From: Flavobacteriia bacterium
GTDB lineage: Bacteria; Bacteroidota; Bacteroidia; Flavobacteriales_D; Crocinitomicaceae
Assembly: GCA_947462925.1 (NCBI GenBank)
Contig: CANHQP010000005.1
Coordinates: forward strand, 19,923 to 83,922
DNA length: 64,000 nt
Direction: 5' to 3'
Under the pieces are notes generated by a model that worked only from the letters and a program-made list of their open reading frames with translations, was not told the origin of the DNA and did no database searches. This document shows positions 27,552 to 36,763 of this stretch, one piece after another. How positions within the stretch are numbered: position 1 is the first letter of the stretch; each line of letters starts with the position of its first letter. The position numbers and the translations under genes were made by a program.

Positions 27552-29573
27552 ATGGATTTTCAATTAGTTTCAGATTTTTCACCTACTGGAGATCAGCCAG
27601 AAGCAATCAAACAATTGGTGAAGGGAGTTTTAGATGGTGTTGAACATCAAACGCTTTTAGGAGTTACAGGCAGTGGAAAAACATTTACAGTTGCCAATGT
27701 AATTCAACAAATCAATAGGCCTACTTTAATTCTTTCACACAATAAAACACTCGCAGCGCAATTATACGGCGAATTCAAACAGTTTTTCCCAAATAATGCA
27801 GTTGAATATTTTGTTTCTTACTACGATTATTATCAACCTGAAGCGTATTTGCCCGTTACGGATACTTTCATCGAAAAAGATTTAGCCATCAACGATGAAC
27901 TTGAAAAACTGAGACTTTCTGCTACATCTGCCCTACTTTCTGGAAGAACAGATGTGATTGTCGTTTCCTCAGTTTCCTGTATTTACGGTATCGGAAATCC
28001 AAATGAATTTGAAAAAAGCATTCTGCACATGCACAAAGGTCAGAAAATTTCACGAAACAAATTTCTGCTCCGTCTGGTTGAAAACCTTTATTCACGTGCA
28101 GTTGATGATTTCAAAAGGGGAACTTTCAGAGTAAAAGGTGACACGATTGATATTTATTTAGCTTACGCTGATTATGCGGTAAGATTTGAATTTTGGGGTG
28201 ACGACATCGAAGGTATTTTTGCTGTTGACCCTATTTCGATGCACAAACTTGACTCATACGAAGAAATCAATATTTATCCTGCTAATATATTCGTTTCAAG
28301 TCCTGAAACTACCAGAAAAGCAATCGATCAGATTGGTGAAGACATGGTTTTACAGGTCGAAAATTTCAAACGTGAAGGGAAAATTTTCGAAGCAAAACGA
28401 TTGGAAGAACGTGTTTCGTATGATTTAGAAATGATGCGAGAATTGGGCTACTGCTCAGGAATTGAAAATTATTCTCGCTATTTCGACCAACGTGAACCAG
28501 GAACCCGACCTTTCTGTTTGATTGATTATTTCCCGAAAGATTTCTTGATGGTTGTTGATGAAAGTCACGTTACTTTACCCCAAATTCGTGCCATGTATGG
28601 CGGAGATAGAGCGAGAAAAATCAATTTGGTCGATTATGGTTTTCGCTTGCAAGCTGCCATGGACAATCGTCCTTTGAAATTTGAAGAATTCGAATCTGTG
28701 ACAAATCAAATGATTTATGTTTCTGCAACACCGGCGGTTTTCGAATTGGAAAAATCTGAAGGAGTCGTTGTTGAACAATTAATTCGACCAACAGGACTTT
28801 TGGACCCAAACATTGAAGTACGCCCAAGTTTTAATCAAATTGACGATTTAATTGAAGAAATTCAATTGCGAATCACACGAGATGAAAGAACTTTGGTAAC
28901 CACTTTGACCAAAAGAATGGCGGAGGAATTGCAAAAATACCTAGACAAAATTGGAATTCCATGCCGATACATTCACAGCGAAGTTGATACGATTGAACGC
29001 GTTGAAATTTTACGCCAATTGCGTTTGGGAGATTTCGATGTGCTGATTGGTGTAAATCTATTGCGTGAAGGTTTGGATTTGCCTGAAGTTTCACTCGTTG
29101 CGATTTTGGATGCCGACAAGGAAGGTTTCCTGCGTGATGAACGATCCTTGGTGCAAACTGTAGGTCGAGCTGCACGAAATGTGAATGGTTTGGTGATTAT
29201 GTATGCCGACAAAATCACAATGTCGATGGATAAAACGATTAGTGAAACAGCCAGAAGACGCGCGATGCAAATTGCTTACAACGAAGAACATGGTTTGGTT
29301 CCAACTGCGTTGAATAAATCGAAAGAACGAATAATGGAATCGACGGTTGTGGCTGACGGTGACTATGAAAATCGCCACCCGAAAGAAGATCCTGATTCAA
29401 AATTAATGATGGCAGCCGATCCTGGAGTGGCATATTTGACACCTGAACAATTAGATAAAACAATAGCGTTTACCAAAAAATCAATGGAAAAAGCGGCCAA
29501 AGATTTGGACTTCATCGAAGCTGCAAGATTGAGAGATGAATTATTTGCGCTACAAAAAATGAGAAAAGATTAA
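27552..29573 (+). CDS. uvrB: Excinuclease ABC subunit UvrB
   Basis: This 673-aa damage-verifying helicase works with UvrA and UvrC in nucleotide excision repair. Visible parts are Walker A GVTGSGKTF, the beta-hairpin YYDYYQPEAYLP, LMVVDESHVTLPQ, the helicase C-terminal motifs (RITRDERTLVTTLTKRMAEEL, GVNLLREGLDLPEVSLVAILDADKEGFLR, QTVGRAARN) and the C-terminal UVR motif (MEKAAKDLDFIEAARLRDEL). The ATG giving MDFQLVSDFSPTGDQP is used. The VanZ-like gene follows by 2 nt, so the two may be cotranscribed. Confidence 0.97.
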   Translation: MDFQLVSDFSPTGDQPEAIKQLVKGVLDGVEHQTLLGVTGSGKTFTVANVIQQINRPTLILSHNKTLAAQLYGEFKQFFPNNAVEYFVSYYDYYQPEAYLPVTDTFIEKDLAINDELEKLRLSATSALLSGRTDVIVVSSVSCIYGIGNPNEFEKSILHMHKGQKISRNKFLLRLVENLYSRAVDDFKRGTFRVKGDTIDIYLAYADYAVRFEFWGDDIEGIFAVDPISMHKLDSYEEINIYPANIFVSSPETTRKAIDQIGEDMVLQVENFKREGKIFEAKRLEERVSYDLEMMRELGYCSGIENYSRYFDQREPGTRPFCLIDYFPKDFLMVVDESHVTLPQIRAMYGGDRARKINLVDYGFRLQAAMDNRPLKFEEFESVTNQMIYVSATPAVFELEKSEGVVVEQLIRPTGLLDPNIEVRPSFNQIDDLIEEIQLRITRDERTLVTTLTKRMAEELQKYLDKIGIPCRYIHSEVDTIERVEILRQLRLGDFDVLIGVNLLREGLDLPEVSLVAILDADKEGFLRDERSLVQTVGRAARNVNGLVIMYADKITMSMDKTISETARRRAMQIAYNEEHGLVPTALNKSKERIMESTVVADGDYENRHPKEDPDSKLMMAADPGVAYLTPEQLDKTIAFTKKSMEKAAKDLDFIEAARLRDELFALQKMRKD

Positions 29574-29575
29574 GT

Positions 29576-29947
29576 ATGAGTTTGAAGAGAAAAATCATTA
29601 CTTGGCTTTACATTACTTATTTATTGAGTGTTATCACTTTGCTCGTAGTTCCGTTTTCCGCTGATTTAGGAATGGATGAATACATTTTTGGAATCAGAAA
29701 AGACCATTATGTACACGCAACCATGTTTTTGCCTTTCATGGGATATTTTTGGATTACAAATAAAGCACAGCAATCGAAAATCGATTTTATAAAGTATTAT
29801 GGATTAGGAATTCTGTTTGCAGCTTGCTGTGAATCTTTGCATTATTTCATTCCTTATCGTTCCTTCGATATTCATGATTTTTTCGCAAACACAACAGGTA
29901 TTTCGATTGGACTAATTTTGTTTTTATTCAGGAGTCCGAAGATTTAG
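29576..29947 (+). CDS. VanZ-like membrane protein
   Basis: This 123-aa protein has three to four membrane helices with the VanZ-like features KDHYVHATMFLPFMGYFW and YRSFDIHDFFANTTGISIG. VanZ-domain proteins have no general known function despite the glycopeptide-resistance name. It starts 2 nt after uvrB and abuts the stop of the convergent phospholipase gene. Confidence 0.82.
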   Translation: MSLKRKIITWLYITYLLSVITLLVVPFSADLGMDEYIFGIRKDHYVHATMFLPFMGYFWITNKAQQSKIDFIKYYGLGILFAACCESLHYFIPYRSFDIHDFFANTTGISIGLILFLFRSPKI

Positions 29948-30970
29948 TCAATGGTCGCAATCTCTACCTTGTTGAATTCCTTTTGAATATAGCTCATCTA
30001 ACTCAGCCAATTCTTTCAATAATTCTGGTGAAGGAGGAATGTTTTGCAATTTTGATAAATCAGGCTGACCTGCATCTACCCAAGCTGTATACCAAAATGA
30101 ACCAACGGCGATAATCGCTTTTTTCATTCTTCTTTCAACCATTCCGTTCAATCTTTTGTGATATGCTTGAGAAAATTCATAGGAATAGGTTTGTATTGTC
30201 GTATTTCCGCGTTGTTCGTACGAATACTTTTTATCTGAAGGAAATTCTGCTGTCAATTCTTTTTCAAAACGCAACACTGAATCTAAAGCATTGTTTGACA
30301 TTTGAACAGCATCCCAAGTAAAATCCAATGGTTTGGCGATGTATTGTCCTTTTCCAACGAAATAATCGTAATCTTCCATGTTGATTTCAACCAAGCGACT
30401 TTCCCACAAACCGTGAATTCCTTTTTGACCAGTCATTTGGCCATTATAGTTTTCAGTCGTATGTAAAGGAACATGCGCATCACCAATATAATGACCAATA
30501 TCTGCAGAGTATTTTAAAATCAAATCTACATTTTTCGCTTCGAATGCCTTTTGCAATCTCAATTTCATAACTTGAATGTGCCATGGAACAATGCCATACG
30601 CATGCAAAGTATCTTCTGAAAATTTTTCGACTGCTTTGTACCAATTTCTTGGCACCACCTCAAACGGATTTGCACCGCCAATTGCATAATGATCAATATC
30701 GATAAAATGACATTCAGCTTCGCCTTTTACAGCATAACGACGTTTGTCAGGATCAACTGCATGTTCAGTCAAATACTCGATGTGTTCTTTGTAAAAAGCA
30801 AACATTTCGGGCGGCAAAGTGAAAATTGCCACGCGATTAATTCTTTTGTGACCTGTAAATCCCCATGCCGCTGCGCTAGAATTAGATTCAGGTTTAATCA
30901 TCCCAAAAAGGACGAAAACGATCAAAAATGATCCGAGAAATTTAATCTTGTATTTGAACCAATTTTCCAT
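29948..30970 (-). CDS. S1/P1-type zinc-dependent phospholipase C / nuclease, exported
   Basis: This 340-aa protein has an N-terminal hydrophobic signal or anchor (about residues 10-27) followed by WGFTGHKRINR, whose Trp and His are the first zinc ligands of the S1/P1 nuclease-phospholipase C fold. Further ligands are visible: CHFIDIDHY, the DIGHYIGDAHVPLHTTENY segment (HxxxDxH) and GIHGLWESR. All three zinc sites therefore look complete. Whether it cuts nucleic acids or phospholipids cannot be told. The start overlaps the comB end by 29 nt. Confidence 0.83.
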   Translation of the reverse strand: MENWFKYKIKFLGSFLIVFVLFGMIKPESNSSAAAWGFTGHKRINRVAIFTLPPEMFAFYKEHIEYLTEHAVDPDKRRYAVKGEAECHFIDIDHYAIGGANPFEVVPRNWYKAVEKFSEDTLHAYGIVPWHIQVMKLRLQKAFEAKNVDLILKYSADIGHYIGDAHVPLHTTENYNGQMTGQKGIHGLWESRLVEINMEDYDYFVGKGQYIAKPLDFTWDAVQMSNNALDSVLRFEKELTAEFPSDKKYSYEQRGNTTIQTYSYEFSQAYHKRLNGMVERRMKKAIIAVGSFWYTAWVDAGQPDLSKLQNIPPSPELLKELAELDELYSKGIQQGRDCDH

Positions 30971-31667
30971 CTTTCAATATCGGTATTACTGTTGACTGAT
31001 TGGGTGTCAGACAATACTTGATATCTTCATTCAGGTTCAGATTTTTCAATCTTCTGCGGTGAGAACTGGATTTCAAGAAACCAAAGTAATTATCCTTGGC
31101 AGAAAGATACAAATATTTTGCGGCAATTGATGAATCTTCGTCAGATGTAAATTTTCCTGTACTCAATAAATAATCAGAAATAGCACCAGCACAAATCGTA
31201 TCTTCTAAATTGAATTTATCTTGCCATCCTGAACACAAACACAACACGTTTTTGTCTTGTTTTTCTAACCATTCACACAAAGCTTGTAAATTCAAAAATG
31301 AACCAACAACCACAATTTCAGCATCTTTGGCAACATCTAAAGATTTCGTTCCATTGGTTGTAGTCAAAACTACTTCTTGACCGCGAAATTCTTCTTTCAT
31401 GTAACTGAACGGTGAATTTCCAAAGTCAAAACCTTCCACAATTTGACCTTTTCGCTCAGCTCCGGCTAAAAAACCTTTTTGCTTGTATTCCCAAGCTTCT
31501 TCTACAGTGGGAACTGGAATGATTGCTTTGATTCCGTTATCGAAAGCAGCACATATGGCTGAAGTCGCTCTCAAAACATCAATAACAACAACGATTTCGA
31601 ATTCGTCTTTATAGTAAGCGTATTCTCCAGGTGTGAAACACACTTCAACATGTTTGCGATTATCCAT
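30942..31667 (-). CDS. comB: 2-phosphosulfolactate phosphatase family protein
   Basis: This 241-aa protein matches the ComB family: VVVIDVLRATSAI near the N-terminus, LTTTNGTKSL in the middle, and LCSGWQDKFNLEDTICAGAI. ComB makes sulfolactate in coenzyme M synthesis in archaea; in Bacteroidota no coenzyme M is expected, so the real substrate is uncertain. A TACCTTTG box lies only 4 nt before the ATG. The 3' end overlaps the next gene by 29 nt, indicating cotranscription. Confidence 0.87.
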   Translation of the reverse strand: MDNRKHVEVCFTPGEYAYYKDEFEIVVVIDVLRATSAICAAFDNGIKAIIPVPTVEEAWEYKQKGFLAGAERKGQIVEGFDFGNSPFSYMKEEFRGQEVVLTTTNGTKSLDVAKDAEIVVVGSFLNLQALCEWLEKQDKNVLCLCSGWQDKFNLEDTICAGAISDYLLSTGKFTSDEDSSIAAKYLYLSAKDNYFGFLKSSSHRRRLKNLNLNEDIKYCLTPNQSTVIPILKDGKLVQIQD

Positions 31668-31671
31668 GGCG

Positions 31672-31679
31672 CAAAGGTA
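31672..31679 (-). promoter_or_regulatory. -7 box TACCTTTG directly before comB
   Basis: It matches TAnnTTTG on the minus strand and ends 4 nt before the comB ATG, predicting a leaderless or nearly leaderless mRNA. Confidence 0.55.
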
Positions 31680-31731
31680 GAAAAATTGAAGGCTATTGCA
31701 AGACTTAAAGTGAATTAGTGTAATTAAGACA

Positions 31732-32022
31732 CTAAGCGTTTTTCAAAATTTTGTAGTCTGCAACGAAAGTTCCAAATGGTAAAAATGAAGCAACTATACA
31801 CCAAATGGTGGTTTTATTTCCCCACTTTTTATCCATAGCCGCAATAAAAACCATGATTACATAGCCAATAAATAAAAATCCGTGAATTTTTCCTACTAAA
31901 ACATTTGGCTCAGGCATTTCAAATCCATATTTCAAGGTCATGGTAGTCAACAAAGCCAACCACGAAAAACCTTCTAAAATACCAGTAATGCGCAAAATCC
32001 CGAGTGATGATTTTAAATTCAT
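31732..32022 (-). CDS. DUF3817 membrane protein
   Basis: This 96-aa protein has three hydrophobic segments and typical DUF3817 features: LRITGILEGFSWLALL at the N-terminus, KIHGFLFIGYVIMVF in the middle and SFLPFGTFVADYKI at the end. The function is unknown; related domains occur next to transporters. It lies between comB and the CYTH gene. Confidence 0.85.
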   Translation of the reverse strand: MNLKSSLGILRITGILEGFSWLALLTTMTLKYGFEMPEPNVLVGKIHGFLFIGYVIMVFIAAMDKKWGNKTTIWCIVASFLPFGTFVADYKILKNA

Positions 32023-32075
32023 AAATGAAAAAATTTGGTTGTGAAATTAAGAATTTAAAACGTTGAATAAACTTT

Positions 32076-32525
32076 TTACAACTTCAAAATCAATCGAGAA
32101 TTATAATATTCCACATCATCCGAAACTTCTCTATCCACCCATTCCGGCAATTCAAACGATTCATCTTCGCTACTCAACTCAATTTCTGCAACAATCAGAG
32201 GCTCCAATTTTCCGTGAAAAACATCTACTTCCCATAAATGTTTTCCAACTTGGATTTCATATCTATCTTTTGAAAGCACTTTCGAACAAAATTCAGCAAT
32301 CATTTTCTCAGCTTCTTCCAATGGAATTTCATATTCATATTCTGAACGTGAAATGCCAACGCTTTTGCCTTTGATCGTCAAAAATCCTTTAGCGCCCTTG
32401 GTTCGCACGCGCACCGTACAATGAGAATCATCAGATAAATATGCTTGTTGAATCCGTTTTGGCGCTGGTTTGCTCAATTGAGCCCAAATAGCTTCGTTGA
32501 CTAAAAATTTGCGTTCTATTTCCAT
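32076..32525 (-). CDS. CYTH domain phosphohydrolase-like protein
   Basis: This 149-aa CYTH (CyaB/thiamine-triphosphatase) domain protein starts with the diagnostic EIERKF (ExExK) motif at residues 2-7. Alternating charged beta strands follow (VRVRTKGAKGFLTIKGK, SRSEYEYEIP, DRYEIQVGKHLWEVDVF, LIVAEIEL), forming the triphosphate tunnel. The likely activity is hydrolysis of tripolyphosphate or an organic triphosphate; an adenylate cyclase role is unlikely in this lineage. Confidence 0.9.
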   Translation of the reverse strand: MEIERKFLVNEAIWAQLSKPAPKRIQQAYLSDDSHCTVRVRTKGAKGFLTIKGKSVGISRSEYEYEIPLEEAEKMIAEFCSKVLSKDRYEIQVGKHLWEVDVFHGKLEPLIVAEIELSSEDESFELPEWVDREVSDDVEYYNSRLILKL

Positions 32526-32579
32526 TTATTTAAATTGTCAGTGTTTGTTTTTTTGTATAAAATTAGATTTTTTTCAGGA

Positions 32580-32815
32580 ATAGAAGTCTTTTAGATATTA
32601 GACTAAAGACCTGAGACACTAGACTGATTTGCTTCCATTTATAGAGTTGACCACTAGTTTCTGTCCAAAAATATAAGAATCTAATAATCAATAAATCGAA
32701 TCCGAAAAAATCCCAATCTGCCGCTACAATCACTATTTAATCCGTGCATCCGTGGCAAAAAAGTCTTTAAACTAATGTCATTGCTTTAGAGTCTTTCGAC
32801 TAAAGTCTCAAAAAA
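32580..32815. repeat. AGACTTT-type short repeats and a GTGCATCCGTGGC element
   Basis: The 306-bp gap before the deacetylase gene has no supported gene. It holds scattered copies of the AGTCTTT/AAAGACT type (32585-32630 and 32761-32810), like the run at 52879-52911, and a segment TAATCCGTGCATCCGTGGC (about 32738-32756) that resembles short dispersed repeats seen between genes in Flavobacteriales. The role is unknown. Confidence 0.45.
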
Positions 32816-32831
32816 AACCTATCTTCGCTTT

Positions 32832-33818
32832 ATGAATGTATTTCTTACGTTTGATTACGAATTATTTTTTGGATCCGCTTCGGGGACTGTCCAGAAATGC
32901 TTGATCGAACCTACAAATCGGCTTTTAGATTTGTCGCGGAAATACCATGTTCCAATGACATTTTTTGTAGACATTGGGTACATCATCGCACTTGAGCGAC
33001 AATTGAATGATTTCTCGATTTTAAAAATGGATTACGACATGGTCATAGACCAAATTCAAGAAATGATTGTGGCCGGCTGCGATGTTCAATTGCACATTCA
33101 TCCGCATTGGGAAAAAACGCATTTTGATGGCGAAAAATGGCAATTCGTGACCAAAAACGCTTATAAATTAGCTGATTTTGAAGCAGAAGAAAGAGAACGA
33201 ATCATTCGAATTTACAAATCCAAATTGGATTCCATCATCGGTCGTAAAACACATACTTTTCGCGCTGGAGGCTGGTGCATTCAACCGTTTAATCAATTAG
33301 AAAAATTGTTTCAAGAGCTTGAAATCAAATACGATTCAAGTGTTTTTCCGCGCGGACATTTTGAAGCAGGCGAATATTCATTTGATTTCCGAAATGCACC
33401 AACTAAAGATCAATATCGCTTTCAAAATGATGTTTGCACGGAAAATGAAAACGGATTTTTCACTGAATTTCCCATCGGTTCGTATCGCTATTCTCCCCTA
33501 TTCTACTGGAGATTATATATTTTAGGTCGATTAAATCCAGCAGCGCACAAAATGATAGGCGACGGAATTTTCATGTCGCAACCAGGACGCAAAAAGCAAG
33601 TATTGACTCATTTCACATGGAATCACGCGAGTACAGATGGTTATTACGCAAGCAAAATGGCAAAAATCACGGAAATTGCTTTCAAAAAAAGGCAACAAAA
33701 CTTGGTTTTTATTGGTCATCCTAAAAGTTGTACCCAGTATTCCTTAAATCTACTCAATCGTTATTTGGCGAAATACAATTCCCGCTGTAAATTCACTCAT
33801 TTTCAACTGAATTCATGA
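32832..33818 (+). CDS. Polysaccharide deacetylase-like protein
   Basis: This 328-aa protein has a NodB-like carbohydrate esterase fold: the N-terminal TFDYELFF (Asp pair region), VPMTFFVDIGY, and the metal-site segment CDVQLHIHPHW. FRAGGWCIQP and a late LVFIGHPKSC fit the remaining strands. Such enzymes remove N- or O-acetyl groups from surface glycans or peptidoglycan. There is no signal peptide, so action on a cytoplasmic or lipid-linked precursor is likely. The stop overlaps the next start by 4 nt. A TATCTTCG box ends 4 nt before the ATG. Confidence 0.85.
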   Translation: MNVFLTFDYELFFGSASGTVQKCLIEPTNRLLDLSRKYHVPMTFFVDIGYIIALERQLNDFSILKMDYDMVIDQIQEMIVAGCDVQLHIHPHWEKTHFDGEKWQFVTKNAYKLADFEAEERERIIRIYKSKLDSIIGRKTHTFRAGGWCIQPFNQLEKLFQELEIKYDSSVFPRGHFEAGEYSFDFRNAPTKDQYRFQNDVCTENENGFFTEFPIGSYRYSPLFYWRLYILGRLNPAAHKMIGDGIFMSQPGRKKQVLTHFTWNHASTDGYYASKMAKITEIAFKKRQQNLVFIGHPKSCTQYSLNLLNRYLAKYNSRCKFTHFQLNS

Positions 33819-34702
33819 TACTGATTTCTCAAAAAGACATAGATCGCGTAAAATGGGATTCGTTGGTAGCTCAGAATCAAGGAGATGTATTTTCATACAG
33901 TTGGTATTTAGATGCTTGTGCGGAAGATTGGTGTGTAATGGTGGATGATTTTTACTTGAACGGAATTGCACTTCCACTTACATCCAAGTTGGGAATCTTG
34001 GCGATTACACCTCCTATTTTTGTTAGAAATCTAAATTTCATCGGCAAAAATGCAGATTTCCCCAAAGAAGCGCTGAAATATTTGCAAAAACAATTTCAGG
34101 TTGGACATATCCAAACCACCCAAATAATTGAAGGAACTAACTATAAAAAACGTGTTTTTCAGACAATTGAAAATGAATTGAAGCTTGGAAGTCAGGCAAA
34201 ACGCATGATTCAAAAAGCGAAGAAAAGCGAACTCGAAATCCGTGAAACACAAGATTGGAAAGCGATTATAGAAATTATCAGAGCTGAACTTTCTGAAAAA
34301 ATCAGTGAATTTACGCCGAACAACTTGGAGAAATTAGCCAATTTGATGCAAAACCTGGAAAATACCAATCGCTTATTTTGCTTAGGAATTTACAAAGAAA
34401 ACAGCTTACAAGGCGGCATGGTTTTCATGGATACTTTTGAAAAAACAATTTACCTGAAAGGCGCTGCAACAGCTTTTGCCCGTGATAATGGCGGCATGTA
34501 TTGGTGTATGCAACGAGCAATTGAACGCACATTGAACGAAGCCAAACCGTTTGATTTTGGTGGTTCAGAAGTGGAAGGTGTAAGAAGATTTAACCAAAAT
34601 TTGGGCGGAATCGACCAGCATTATTACATTTACACATGGAATTTTGCTCCGGCGTGGTTCAAATTTGCAAAACGAATGTATCAACTATGGAAAAAAAAGT
34701 AA
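33815..34702 (+). CDS. FemAB/GNAT-family acyltransferase
   Basis: This 295-aa protein resembles FemAB-type peptidyl or acyl transferases (tandem GNAT fold): a middle segment LGSQAKRMIQKAKKSELEI and a C-terminal core with LQGGMVFM, IYLKGAA, NGGMYWCMQRAIE and FDFGGSEVEGVRRFNQNLGG. Relatives add amino acids to cell-wall precursors or acyl groups to exopolysaccharides. The gene overlaps the deacetylase by 4 nt and the SDR by 16 nt, so these three form one operon, probably modifying a sugar or glycan. The substrate is unknown. Confidence 0.8.
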   Translation: MILISQKDIDRVKWDSLVAQNQGDVFSYSWYLDACAEDWCVMVDDFYLNGIALPLTSKLGILAITPPIFVRNLNFIGKNADFPKEALKYLQKQFQVGHIQTTQIIEGTNYKKRVFQTIENELKLGSQAKRMIQKAKKSELEIRETQDWKAIIEIIRAELSEKISEFTPNNLEKLANLMQNLENTNRLFCLGIYKENSLQGGMVFMDTFEKTIYLKGAATAFARDNGGMYWCMQRAIERTLNEAKPFDFGGSEVEGVRRFNQNLGGIDQHYYIYTWNFAPAWFKFAKRMYQLWKKK

Positions 34703-35397
34703 TTGTATTGACTGGCGCTTCTGGCGCATTGGGAACACACATTGCCAAATATTTGGAAAATCAAGGGCATTTTTTGGTGTTGCAATACAACAAACATTCC
34801 ATCGAAAATGCGAATCCGAATGTACTTACAGTTGCTTGCGATTTGACCAATCCTGAAGATTTGAAATCCTTGGTTGACCAAACGATTGCGCGCTTTGGTC
34901 GCATCGATGTGTTGATCAACAACGCAGGAATTTCTAAGAGCAATGTCTCTTGGAAAACCACTACCGAAGAATGGAACCAAACCATGGCAATCAATTTAAA
35001 CGCGCCGTTTTTCTTGTCGCAAGCCGTGATTCCAAGCATGCGCGCCAACGCTTTTGGACGCATAATTAACATTACATCAGTCGTTGCACAAACTGGATTT
35101 ATAGGCACTTCCGCCTACGCCGCATCCAAAGCAGGATTGATCGGATTGACCAAAACCTTATCTAAAGAATTAGCAAAATTTCAAATTTCCGTCAACGCCA
35201 TTGCACTCGGCTATTTCAACACCGGTATGATCGACGACGTGCCAGCCGAAGTACAGGCTGAATTGTTGAAACAAGTTCCGATGAATAAGTTAGGAAATCC
35301 TGAAACACTTGCCAAAACGATTGAATTTTTGATTTCAGATGAAGCTGGATTTGTGACTGGGCAGACGGTGAATTTGAATGGGGGGTTGTATTCGTAA
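34687..35397 (+). CDS. SDR-family oxidoreductase (FabG-like)
   Basis: This 236-aa short-chain dehydrogenase has TGASGALG at the N-terminus (NAD(P)-binding), DVLINNAG, and the catalytic Ser-Tyr-Lys set (ITSVVAQTGFIGTSAYAASK). The C-terminus (GFVTGQTVNLNGGL) matches FabG-type 3-oxoacyl reductases. The start at 34687 gives MEKKVIVLTGASG and overlaps the FemAB gene by 16 nt. In this context it may reduce a sugar or acyl intermediate rather than serve primary fatty acid synthesis. Confidence 0.87.
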   Translation: MEKKVIVLTGASGALGTHIAKYLENQGHFLVLQYNKHSIENANPNVLTVACDLTNPEDLKSLVDQTIARFGRIDVLINNAGISKSNVSWKTTTEEWNQTMAINLNAPFFLSQAVIPSMRANAFGRIINITSVVAQTGFIGTSAYAASKAGLIGLTKTLSKELAKFQISVNAIALGYFNTGMIDDVPAEVQAELLKQVPMNKLGNPETLAKTIEFLISDEAGFVTGQTVNLNGGLYS

Positions 35398-35502
35398 GTG
35401 AGTTAATTTTCATCATAGCAAAGTCTGTCGAGAGTTGGAGAAACAACTTTAAACCTAAATTAAAATTTTAGTCCAAAACATTAACTTTTCTATTAAAATT
35501 TT

Positions 35503-35510
35503 TATCTTTG
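35503..35510 (+). promoter_or_regulatory. -7 box TATCTTTG upstream of radical SAM gene
   Basis: It matches TAnnTTTG, 65 nt before the radical SAM ATG, and separates this gene from the SDR operon. Confidence 0.5.
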
Positions 35511-35575
35511 GTTTGTAAATCAAATTGAATTTTTACACAGTAGCTTCATTTAAAAAACTACAAGACAAATAGTTA

Positions 35576-36763
35576 ATGCCGAATACCACACATTCTAACA
35601 ACCTCATTTTTGGTTCCAAAAGACAATTGGTTCTTTTGCGTATTTGGTTGGGTATTGGTTTTCATTTTTTGAAGAAATACAAGAATCCACTTTTGATTAA
35701 TCGCATTCGCAAGCAGGTATTATCGCTCAAGCAAATTTATACTGCTGAATTTGGAATTACTAAAATGGCTTTTGTAGATGGGAAATACTACTTCAATTCA
35801 AACATGAATGGTTGGCCTTCTCCCCTTTTTTATCGACCATTGGACGTTGAAGTAAAAAAAGGTTTTGCACAGGCTGTATCCAATCTTGAAAATTTGAAAA
35901 TGGTTCAAATCGCCTTGACGAAAAAATGTCCATTGAATTGTGAGCATTGTTATGAAGGACATGAATTGAATAAGAAAGATACTTTGACCTTAAACGACCA
36001 CAAAAGAATCGTCGAGAAACTTCAAAATGCCGAAATTTCAGTAATTCAATATGGCGGCGGTGAACCAATGACGCACGTCGATGATCTAGTCGAAATTTTA
36101 AACACTGCTACTGACCAAAGTGATTTTTATGTGTACACTTCAGGATTCAATTGCACTGAAAAGAACCTTCTAAAACTAAAAACTGCTGGATTGACTGGTA
36201 TTTCAATCGGCATTGATCATTATATTGCAGACAGACACAATGCTTTTCGTAGAAATGAGAAAGCATTTCAGTGGGCTTTGGAAGCTGCAAAAAATGCCTC
36301 AGCACAAAAATTAGTTGTAACATTCACCATTTGCGCCACAAAAGAATTTTGTTCAGAAGATAATTTATGGAAATATCTAGAATTTGCCAAAGAAAACAAT
36401 GCAGATTTCGTTCAAGTTTTAGAACCACGCGCCGCTGGAAATTATGAATTCCAAGATGTTTATCTTTCTCAAGATCAACTAAAAATATTGGAAGTTTTTT
36501 TCTTGGAAGCGAATTCTTCACCAAAATACAAACAGCATCCAATTGTATTGTATACTGGTTATCATCAGCGCAAAAAAGGCTGTTTAGGTGCTGGAGAAAA
36601 TTATCTATACATCGATACAGATGGATATATGAGTTCATGTCCATTTTGTAGAAATATTAAAACACACATTTTGGACGAATCGCATGAAGCATCTATTAAA
36701 GCTATGAAATCAGAGGGCTGTGCTTTACCAAAATCAAAAATTGAAATTTATGAAAATGTTTAA
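35576..36763 (+). CDS. Radical SAM protein with C-terminal Cys-rich region
   Basis: This 395-aa protein has an unusual N-terminal region of about 110 residues, then the radical SAM cluster motif Cys118-x3-Cys122-x2-Cys125 (KKCPLNCEHC) and YGGGEPMTH, typical of SAM-binding barrels. The C-terminal CLGAGENYLYIDTDGYMSSCPFC resembles a short SPASM/twitch-type auxiliary cluster site. The substrate is unknown; relatives mature peptides or activate enzymes. No precursor peptide gene was seen beside it. Its stop overlaps the start of a lipoprotein gene, suggesting linked function. Confidence 0.83.
   Translation: MPNTTHSNNLIFGSKRQLVLLRIWLGIGFHFLKKYKNPLLINRIRKQVLSLKQIYTAEFGITKMAFVDGKYYFNSNMNGWPSPLFYRPLDVEVKKGFAQAVSNLENLKMVQIALTKKCPLNCEHCYEGHELNKKDTLTLNDHKRIVEKLQNAEISVIQYGGGEPMTHVDDLVEILNTATDQSDFYVYTSGFNCTEKNLLKLKTAGLTGISIGIDHYIADRHNAFRRNEKAFQWALEAAKNASAQKLVVTFTICATKEFCSEDNLWKYLEFAKENNADFVQVLEPRAAGNYEFQDVYLSQDQLKILEVFFLEANSSPKYKQHPIVLYTGYHQRKKGCLGAGENYLYIDTDGYMSSCPFCRNIKTHILDESHEASIKAMKSEGCALPKSKIEIYENV

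Noticed and set aside
28873..29463. Several minus-strand frames opposite uvrB
   Set aside because: They are shadows of the conserved uvrB coding strand with no domain of their own.
34687..35397. SDR gene as the housekeeping fabG
   Set aside because: Its overlap with the FemAB and deacetylase genes points to a pathway-specific reductase; no fatty acid synthesis genes are adjacent.
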